Positions 58,220 to 64,000 of a DNA stretch of 64,000 bases are shown piece after piece. Below the pieces are notes generated by a model, which made no database searches, was not told the origin of the DNA, and saw only the letters and a program-made list of their open reading frames with translations. The stretch's first letter is position 1, and the number at the start of each line of letters is the position of its first letter. This stretch comes from Shewanella basaltis (lineage in GTDB: Bacteria; Pseudomonadota; Gammaproteobacteria; Enterobacterales; Shewanellaceae). A program made the position numbers and the translations under genes. The stretch is from positions 48,170-112,169 of the forward strand of contig NZ_JAKILA010000016.1 of NCBI RefSeq assembly GCF_023283885.1, given 5' to 3'.

Positions 58220-58606
58220 TTAGCCTTTTGCTACTCGGTGCAGAGCACAAAGCTTGTTACCATCTGGGTCACGAAGGTAGGCTAGGTATAAGTCAATCCC
58301 CGAGCCTGAACGCACACCTGGCGCATCTTCACAGGCGGTGCCGCCATTAGCAACCCCAGCAGCATGCCACGCGTCTGCTAGTTCAGGTGTTTGTGCTGCA
58401 AAACCCAGAGTAGAGCCATTACCGTGACTAGCCGGCTCGCCATTAATCGGTTTAGTGAGTAGGAATATGCCTGTAGGGGTCATGTAAACACAACGACCTT
58501 TAGGGTCAATCTTTCCGGGTGCAATGCCTAATGCCCCTAAGGTAGCATCATAGAATTTTTTTGACGCTTCAATATCGTTAACGCCGATCATAACGTGACT
58601 AAACAT
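58220..58606 (-). CDS. VOC family protein (glyoxalase/bleomycin-resistance-like)
   Basis: A 128-residue single-domain VOC protein: HVMIGVNDIEASKKFYDATL, then NGSTLGFAAQTPELADAWHA and LAYLRDPDGNKLCALHR. The His and Glu-type positions fit the fold's metal site, but the substrate is unknown. AAGGAGAG before the ATG at 58606 supports the start. It lies 60 bases after the metallo-beta-lactamase stop on the same strand, so it may share its transcript. Confidence 0.85.
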   Translation of the reverse strand: MFSHVMIGVNDIEASKKFYDATLGALGIAPGKIDPKGRCVYMTPTGIFLLTKPINGEPASHGNGSTLGFAAQTPELADAWHAAGVANGGTACEDAPGVRSGSGIDLYLAYLRDPDGNKLCALHRVAKG

Positions 58607-58666
58607 GGTAACTCTCCTTGTGTAAGTTCAATTGAACTGTAATTAACACACTATTGATATTGTGGT

Positions 58667-59455
58667 TTAACCTTGAGGTTGCTCGGTCAGTAAATCTATG
58701 GTGTGACTTAGCAGCGAAGAATCACCGATGTTGCCATGCCCAGGGACGACCATTTTTGCCGCTGTAAATTGTGCTTGTACCTTTGCCACCGTCAGTGGCC
58801 ATTGTTGTAGGTTTGCTTCGCCGGTATAACCAAGAGTGCGTGAACTTAATGATTTAATTAAACAGCCACCAAATAAAATCTGTTGTTTTGGCAGCCACAC
58901 CACTAGGTTGTCGACCGTGTGACCAGCGCCAAGGTCAAACACTTCAATGAGTTGTGGTTGCAATATGTGTTGATTACCTGCAAATGTATGCGTGGCTGTT
59001 GCGAGTTGGTTGGCTGTTAATATACGCTGAGTTTTATCTGACACCCAGGTGGCGATGCCTTGGCTGTTAAGATAACCAATACCGCCGGCGCGATCTTGGT
59101 GAGAATGAGTCGAGATACTGGCTGTAACGGTTAAATCTTGCTGGGTAATCCAATCAACAAGCTTAGCGGTATCTTTATCTGTCCAGGGGGTATCAATAAT
59201 AAACGCCTGCTTATTTTGCACCACCACTAGGCCGTTCGACTCAACTAATCCAAAACCTTTTACTGCCTGATATGACCGATGTAAATACACATCTGGCGCA
59301 ATTAAAGCGACACTAAGTTCGTCAGTTTGAGTCAGTGTTTTACTTGGCTTTTTAGCCGATGTTTGCTCTGTGTCATGGGCTAGCGCACTTGTGCTAAGTA
59401 AAAGTACCAGCCAAAAAACAGCCCGATGTAGCCGCGATATTTTACCGATAAACAT
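58667..59455 (-). CDS. Subclass B1 metallo-beta-lactamase (SFB/SLB/IMP-like)
   Basis: A 262-residue periplasmic zinc hydrolase of the subclass B1 type. After a signal peptide (ending ALA-HD), all zinc ligands and supports are present: STHSHQDRAGG (H117, H119, D121), GAGHTVDNLVVW (H179), FGGCLIKS (C198, and K201 that anchors the drug carboxylate), ANLQQWP (N215) and VVPGHG (H240). The C-terminal half is close to IMP enzymes, and chromosomal relatives SFB-1 and SLB-1 come from Shewanella. It is expected to hydrolyse carbapenems and other beta-lactams; expression is unknown. It follows an ABC1 kinase gene by 47 bases on the same strand. Confidence 0.9.
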   Translation of the reverse strand: MFIGKISRLHRAVFWLVLLLSTSALAHDTEQTSAKKPSKTLTQTDELSVALIAPDVYLHRSYQAVKGFGLVESNGLVVVQNKQAFIIDTPWTDKDTAKLVDWITQQDLTVTASISTHSHQDRAGGIGYLNSQGIATWVSDKTQRILTANQLATATHTFAGNQHILQPQLIEVFDLGAGHTVDNLVVWLPKQQILFGGCLIKSLSSRTLGYTGEANLQQWPLTVAKVQAQFTAAKMVVPGHGNIGDSSLLSHTIDLLTEQPQG

Positions 59456-59502
59456 AGGGTGTCCTATTGTAATTAAGCGTGGTCAACTGACTGTAACAGT
59501 GT

Positions 59503-60831
59503 CTAACAATTGTGTTTACTTTGGCTCGACACCTTCAAAAACAATTGGTTAACGTTTATTTTTGCGTTAAGTTTTGCGGCCAGTAAATACATGCCCGCTA
59601 ATTTTCGATGAATAAAAATAGCATCGGTAGGCGGTGTATGCCATTCATTTTGTTGGGTACTCATGGCTTTACCTGCCTTTGTGATACGTTTTGCCAGGTC
59701 ACTGTTGCCAAAGTGATAGTCCCCCTGTGCACGTAATGGCTCACAAGCCAGATAAAAAATATCAATAATAAGTTGTTTTTGTTGTGGGTCTATAGCGTCT
59801 TGAAAGAAGCCAATTTGCTGTGCCGCCATCGCCATTTGTTGTTTGTCTTGTGCTATCGCGCCTAGCATCAATTGCATATAGCCTTGCGATAAGGTATCGC
59901 TAATCGTGCGGGTAGCACCAAAGTCGAGTAACACTATTTTTTGGCTGTCAGCCTGATACTGAAAATTGGCAAAATTGGGATCCGACTGCAGCAACTTAAA
60001 CTCAAATAACTCCCTAAAGCACAACTCCATTAAGCGACTGGCAACGAGGTTGCGCACCTCTTGCGAGGCCTGGGCGACTGATTCAATGGGGGTACCTGCA
60101 ACAAATTGCATGCATAAAATACTGTCGTTGCTCAATTGCTGATAGACCTTAGGAACGATAAAGGTAGGGTCGTCACCTAAGTGCTGCTGATAAAGTGCGA
60201 TTTGCTCGGCTTCAAAGTGATAGTCGGCCTCATTATGTAATTGCGCTTTGGCTTCGGCGAGTAAGGTATCAAGCTTAACGTTTGCGGGGATAAGCCTCGA
60301 TACTTTTAATAAGGTGGCAACGTTGTCAATGTCGCTGTCTATGCTGTCTCGTACGCCGGGATATTGAATTTTGACCGCTAACTTTTCACCCGTATCTAAA
60401 TAGGCTAAATGCACCTGGCCAATAGAGGCTGCGGCAAAAGGGCGCAATTCAAATTGGGCGAATGGTGCTAACCAATCTCTGCCCCATTGTTGTACCAGTA
60501 ATGTGGTTAATTGCTTGTGCGGCATGACTTTAGCGTCTGAGCGCAACTTAGCGAGTACCTCTGCTAATTCTGGCGCGACGAGATCACCGGCATCCATTGA
60601 CAACATTTGACCGACTTTCATGGCCGCACCGCGCAGTTGTGATAACTTTTCGGCCACATGACCAATGTTCGATGGGGTCATCACCAATTGTTGTAACTTA
60701 GGCGACTGCCCTTTACTCAGTTGCTTTGCTCCTTCAAATAATACGTTACCCGCCAAGCGCGATGCGAGGCCACCCATTTTAGATAAACGGGACAAACGGC
60801 CACTGGGGACTTTTGCTTCATTATTTTTCAT
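59503..60831 (-). CDS. ABC1/AarF/UbiB family atypical kinase
   Basis: A 442-residue protein of the ABC1 (UbiB/ADCK) group. Motifs seen are KVGQMLSMDAGDLV (the KxGQ region), FAAASIGQVHLAYL (Ala-rich nucleotide loop), VKIQYPG (the Lys), LLQSDPNFANFQY and VLLDFGATRTI (DFG-like metal site). The family affects ubiquinone synthesis or related lipid work. This one lacks the usual C-terminal membrane helices of UbiB, so is a separate member. It lies ahead of the metallo-beta-lactamase gene on the same strand. The ribosome site is weak. Confidence 0.88.
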   Translation of the reverse strand: MKNNEAKVPSGRLSRLSKMGGLASRLAGNVLFEGAKQLSKGQSPKLQQLVMTPSNIGHVAEKLSQLRGAAMKVGQMLSMDAGDLVAPELAEVLAKLRSDAKVMPHKQLTTLLVQQWGRDWLAPFAQFELRPFAAASIGQVHLAYLDTGEKLAVKIQYPGVRDSIDSDIDNVATLLKVSRLIPANVKLDTLLAEAKAQLHNEADYHFEAEQIALYQQHLGDDPTFIVPKVYQQLSNDSILCMQFVAGTPIESVAQASQEVRNLVASRLMELCFRELFEFKLLQSDPNFANFQYQADSQKIVLLDFGATRTISDTLSQGYMQLMLGAIAQDKQQMAMAAQQIGFFQDAIDPQQKQLIIDIFYLACEPLRAQGDYHFGNSDLAKRITKAGKAMSTQQNEWHTPPTDAIFIHRKLAGMYLLAAKLNAKINVNQLFLKVSSQSKHNC

Positions 60832-61041
60832 AGAGGTTTACGCTAAACACAATGGTAAGGTTAGATTATTTTACGTGGTTCGGTGGTTAAGTGATCAGAT
60901 TTCGATTTTATATTAAGGCTCTAATTATTTTAAGCCGAGAGTCATCGATTGTATTGCGATGTTTTTCAATGCGAACTCAGTGTGGGTTAAGCTAAAGTGC
61001 ATTTATAGTTAATAAATACACTTTAATGATACTGCATATGG

Positions 61042-61584
61042 CTACTTTATCAGCTTGAGTAATGCCTTAAAGCGCTCGCCTTGGGCAACATGCTGTAACT
61101 CAAACAATAACGACTCAACGTTAGTGAGTTTAGCGCCATCGTTTAGCATCATTTGTACTCCCAGAGTTTTATTTTCTAATTCTCTTGATGACACAGCATC
61201 GTTAACCACATGCACTTGAAAGTAGTTGGCCTGTAAGTCTTGGCAGGTTTGGTAAACACACACGTGGGTTTCAATCCCGGCCAAAATAACCTGGTGACGG
61301 TTTAATGCATTGAGCTGTTGCTTTACCTCATCACAATGCCAACCGCTGAAATGTTGTTTTGCGATGGGTTGAGTGGTTTTTGAGAGTATGTGTGCTAACT
61401 CGTCACTGGTATGGCCCAGTTTGTCTGGCAGTTGCTCTAACCAAATAATAGGAATATCAAAAAGTTGTGCCCCTTGAATGAGTACGGCCAGTTTTTGGTG
61501 TAATAGGGTCGATTGTTGCATCACTTGGGCAAGCTTGCCTTGTACGTCAACAATCATTAGTACACTTTGCGCTGCAGTGATCAT
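61042..61584 (-). CDS. Isochorismatase-family cysteine hydrolase
   Basis: A 180-residue hydrolase of the isochorismatase-like group (YcaC type). The catalytic triad is visible as D13 (MIVDVQGKL), K76 (AKQHFSGW) and C109 in the GIETHVCVYQTC motif. The substrate is unknown; relatives act on amides or cofactors. AAGGAA before the ATG at 61584 fits. It is divergent from the DUF2235 gene. Confidence 0.9.
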   Translation of the reverse strand: MITAAQSVLMIVDVQGKLAQVMQQSTLLHQKLAVLIQGAQLFDIPIIWLEQLPDKLGHTSDELAHILSKTTQPIAKQHFSGWHCDEVKQQLNALNRHQVILAGIETHVCVYQTCQDLQANYFQVHVVNDAVSSRELENKTLGVQMMLNDGAKLTNVESLLFELQHVAQGERFKALLKLIK

Positions 61585-61716
61585 TTCGCGGTTCCTTTTG
61601 CTGAGGGTTAATTGACGAGTATTGGTTATTTTTTGTCGGGTTCAAATTGGCTTTTAGTCTATAGTGGTGACAGGACGACTATGATTGGACGACTTAGGCA
61701 GGGAGCAGGAAAACTA

Positions 61717-62754
61717 ATGAAAAAACGAATTGTCATTTGTGCCGACGGAACTTGGAATCGGCCTGAAAAGGATCTTGAAAAAGATCACGCAACCAATGTA
61801 CTCAAACTCGCCAGAGCGATTAAACCCATTGCCGATGACGGCGTACCGCAACAGGTATTTTATGATTGGGGCATCGGCTCATACCATGATGCATTCATTG
61901 GCGGCGCAACCGGACGCGGTTTACATAAAAACATCATGGATGCTTATCGCTATATTGTGCAAAACTACTCCCCAGGCGATGAGATTTATTTATTTGGTTT
62001 TAGTCGTGGTGCTTATACCGTGCGTTGTTTATGCGGCCTTATTAACAACTGCGGTATTGTGACCCGGCCCGATGCTAAATTGATTCAACAAGCATTTGAC
62101 CACTATAAAATGAAGACCAAACCATTTGCGCCAGACGGTGATCGTTCGGTTGAATTTAGGCAACAGCATTCGCATCCATCGCGCAAAGTGGCGTTTGTCG
62201 GCGTGTGGGACACCGTAGGCGCAATGGGGATCCCTGTGTCATTTTTAGGGCTATTTGAAGACAAAGATGAGTTTTACGACACAAAACTGGGGCGCAATGT
62301 TAACGTAGCTCGCCATGCTTTAGCACTGGATGAGCATAGAAGTGACTTTGAGCCCACGATATGGGCGCCCAGAACGAGCACTGATATTCAACAAGTGTGG
62401 TTTGCGGGCGCTCACAGTAATATTGGGGGGAGTTTTGCCCCTAATGATGATGGCAGTACCTTGTCAGACGTTACCTTACAGTGGATGATAACCCAGGCTC
62501 GAGCGGTCAACCTAACGGTTGAATTGCATTTAGCCGATGCGTTATTGCCTAACCCCATGGCCGATATTCACGATTCATACCGCAGTTTTTATCGAGTTAA
62601 AAAACGGTTTATGCGCCAGCTAGATCCACAGCAAGTGCCAATTTTACTGCACAAGTCAGTGAAAACTCGTTGGTTGAATGACAACAAATATCGGCCTCAA
62701 AACCTGGTTAATTATATTAATCAGTATGGTTGGCCTGACAAACTGGTAGAGTAG
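61717..62754 (+). CDS. DUF2235 (Tle1-like alpha/beta hydrolase) protein
   Basis: A 345-residue protein of the DUF2235 family. Marks are the N-terminal RIVICADGTWNRPEKD, the nucleophile elbow LFGFSRGAYTVRCLCG and FVGVWDTVGAMGIPVS, then QVWFAGAHSNIGGSF. The family includes type VI phospholipase effectors of the Tle1 kind, but many members are not effectors, and no type VI genes, VgrG or immunity gene are near. The ATG at 61717 with AGGA upstream is used although the frame opens at 61612. Confidence 0.87.
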   Translation: MKKRIVICADGTWNRPEKDLEKDHATNVLKLARAIKPIADDGVPQQVFYDWGIGSYHDAFIGGATGRGLHKNIMDAYRYIVQNYSPGDEIYLFGFSRGAYTVRCLCGLINNCGIVTRPDAKLIQQAFDHYKMKTKPFAPDGDRSVEFRQQHSHPSRKVAFVGVWDTVGAMGIPVSFLGLFEDKDEFYDTKLGRNVNVARHALALDEHRSDFEPTIWAPRTSTDIQQVWFAGAHSNIGGSFAPNDDGSTLSDVTLQWMITQARAVNLTVELHLADALLPNPMADIHDSYRSFYRVKKRFMRQLDPQQVPILLHKSVKTRWLNDNKYRPQNLVNYINQYGWPDKLVE

Positions 62755-62785
62755 ACGTTGTGACACAAGGCGCTGAAAAGAATAC

Positions 62786-63664
62786 ATGATTAAGGAATAC
62801 ATTTTGCTACGTACATTGTTATTGCCCATTACGCTTGTTGTGCTGTTGCCTGTCTCGTTTATTTTAGGTGCTGCCGAATCGACCCATTTACCAAAGCCAC
62901 AGCAGCTAGCTAAACGGGTTATTGCATTATCACCCCATGCTGTTGAGATGTTGTTCGCCATTGGTGCTGGTGACACAATCGTTGCCACTACAGACCATGC
63001 CGATTACCCAGCCACAGCTAAAAACATTCCTAGTATTGGTGGCTATTATGGCATTCAAGTTGAGCGAGTGATTGAGCTAAACCCTGATTTAATCGTGGTA
63101 TGGCAAAGCGGCAATAAAATGGAAGACATCAAGCAACTGCAAGATTTAGGCTTCAAGCTTGTTAATAGCGACCCTAAAACCTTAGCCGATATTGCAACCA
63201 ATCTTGAGCAACTGGGTCAGCTTACAGGGCATTCAATTAAGGCCAAGCAAGTGGCAGATGACTATCGTCAGCAATTGGCTGAGATAAAGAGTAACAATCA
63301 AAATAAACCCGCGGTAAAAGTCTTTTATCAATTGTGGTCAACCCCACTCATGACAGTGGCTAAAGGCAGTTGGATCCAAAACTTGATAGAAGTGTGTCAC
63401 GGTGAAAATGTGTTTTATGACGCCGCCAGCGAATACCCACAAATTAGTATCGAAAATGTGCTATTAACCGGTGCTGAGGTGATTTTACAAAGCCAGGATG
63501 AAGGCAACGTATTAGGCATTAACTGGGCCGATTGGCCAGAGCTCCCCGCAGTAAAAAATCAGCATATTTATCAGTTCGATGCAGACTTACTCCACCGCGC
63601 AACCCCAAGAGCCATACTAGGTGTTAATGCGGTTTGCGGGGCATTAGATAAAGTAAGAGGGTAG
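62786..63664 (+). CDS. btuF: Periplasmic cobalamin-binding protein BtuF
   Basis: A 292-residue B12-binding protein for the BtuCD importer. The N-terminus has a hydrophobic export segment (ILLRTLLLPITLVVLLPVSF). The mature part has the family's RVIALSPHAVEMLFAIGAGD, then TTDHADYPATAKNIPSIGGY and VERVIELNPDLIVVWQSGN. It lies about 20 kb from btuCD and has no riboswitch of its own. Either the ATG at 62786 or a TTG at 62804 behind AAGGA could be the start. Confidence 0.88.
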   Translation: MIKEYILLRTLLLPITLVVLLPVSFILGAAESTHLPKPQQLAKRVIALSPHAVEMLFAIGAGDTIVATTDHADYPATAKNIPSIGGYYGIQVERVIELNPDLIVVWQSGNKMEDIKQLQDLGFKLVNSDPKTLADIATNLEQLGQLTGHSIKAKQVADDYRQQLAEIKSNNQNKPAVKVFYQLWSTPLMTVAKGSWIQNLIEVCHGENVFYDAASEYPQISIENVLLTGAEVILQSQDEGNVLGINWADWPELPAVKNQHIYQFDADLLHRATPRAILGVNAVCGALDKVRG

Positions 63665-63697
63665 ATGATTAAACTGGTGAGTTAGGCACGGTTTCTT

Positions 63698-63827
63698 ATG
63701 GCCTGCGGCCACTAAGGTCGTGGCGCTTCGCCCACACCAGAATGTTCAAACTTCGTTTGAAATAAGATTGAAAGCTTCCACCCTGCACGGGTTAAATATT
63801 GCGTCATTCCGGCAATGCTTTTGAGCC
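63698..63827. repeat. 130-bp direct repeat, unit 1
   Basis: This unit and the one at 63871-64000 differ by one base in 130 (G or C at position 19 of the unit). It contains the hairpins GGCCTGCGGCC and TCAAACTTCGTTTGA, and opens a REP-like hairpin, ATTCCGGC and GCCGGAAT (63806-63832). It does not code. The units are 173 bases apart, start to start. Confidence 0.93.
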
Positions 63828-63870
63828 GGAATCCAGGTGTTTGCTTTTGTTGTTTGGTTGTTTTGTACTC

Positions 63871-64000
63871 ATGGCCTGCGGCCACTAACGTCGTGGCGCT
63901 TCGCCCACACCAGAATGTTCAAACTTCGTTTGAAATAAGATTGAAAGCTTCCACCCTGCACGGGTTAAATATTGCGTCATTCCGGCAATGCTTTTGAGCC
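63871..64000. repeat. 130-bp direct repeat, unit 2 (cut by window end)
   Basis: This is the second near-identical copy; the sequence ends exactly where the matching segment of unit 1 continues into GGAATCCAGGTG. More units may follow outside the window. The spacer between units (63828-63870) is T-rich. Confidence 0.93.

Noticed and set aside
63698..64000. Possible CRISPR array at the right end
   Set aside because: The repeat unit is 130 bases long with hairpins, far longer than CRISPR repeats, and no cas gene is present.
1..64000. Prophage or integrative element in the window
   Set aside because: No integrase, phage structural, conjugation or transposase gene was seen; repeats are small and non-coding.

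Overview
The window looks like chromosomal DNA of a marine, cold-type Shewanella or a close alteromonad relative. The reasons are a 562-residue malic enzyme, a DUF3069 protein, YehS (DUF1456), a DUF4447 protein and DUF3465, which form a familiar Shewanella-type set. A complete subclass B1 metallo-beta-lactamase also resembles the chromosomal SFB/SLB type reported from Shewanella frigidimarina and S. livingstonensis. No rRNA, tRNA, prophage, CRISPR array or intact insertion sequence was seen. Genus assignment is inference from gene content, not from a marker gene.

Layout. 1-9.6 kb: dodecin, queG, a membrane GGDEF cyclase, DUF3069, malic enzyme, yehS, and a three-gene operon (PH-domain membrane protein, unusual Nramp-like transporter, beta-lactamase-fold hydrolase). 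9.8-26.5 kb: a TonB-dependent receptor, a large thioredoxin-tailed protein, DUF4447 and SUKH genes, an exported RelA/SpoT-like protein, an M13 peptidase lipoprotein, rsuA, a chemoreceptor, rpiA, an MscS channel paired with a Walker-A-defective ATPase-like protein, and pbpG. 26.5-36.2 kb: small metabolic, envelope and redox genes (ChrR-like cupin, MFS transporter, HopJ, RcnB-like, CoA-transferase, YitT, orphan pilin, PH protein, trxC, periplasmic ClpP-like lipoprotein, DUF3465). 36.4-47.9 kb: the B12 block. 48.2-63.7 kb: mixed accessory and housekeeping genes, including an HxlR/aldehyde dehydrogenase/2OG-oxygenase locus, a TetR-controlled VOC/PPOX pair, a heptad-repeat lipoprotein, the metallo-beta-lactamase, an ABC1 kinase, DUF2235 and btuF. 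63.7-64 kb: the start of a direct repeat cut by the window edge.

The strongest functional theme is cobalamin. A cobalamin riboswitch precedes btuD-btuC-cobT-cobS-cobU-cobQ-cobO, which are packed with overlaps or short gaps and should take up and remodel corrinoids. cobC lies just upstream of the riboswitch, and btuF lies about 15 kb away. Two B12-dependent enzymes, metH and queG, are in the same window, and three tandem MetJ-like boxes lie between metH and cobC.

Intergenic DNA is rich in small repeats: a roughly 300-bp MITE-like family present twice (12.5 and 27.3 kb), a second MITE-like element sharing its ATACCAAT ends (24.9 kb), a third with 19-bp perfect inverted ends (34.06 kb), two short dispersed repeats present twice each, and a 130-bp direct repeat at the right edge. 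No single novel defence or mobile system was found. The best leads are the exported RelA/SpoT-like protein, the MscS/degenerate-ATPase pair, the Nramp relative lacking its metal motif, and the lipoprotein with two blocks of five exact seven-residue repeats.
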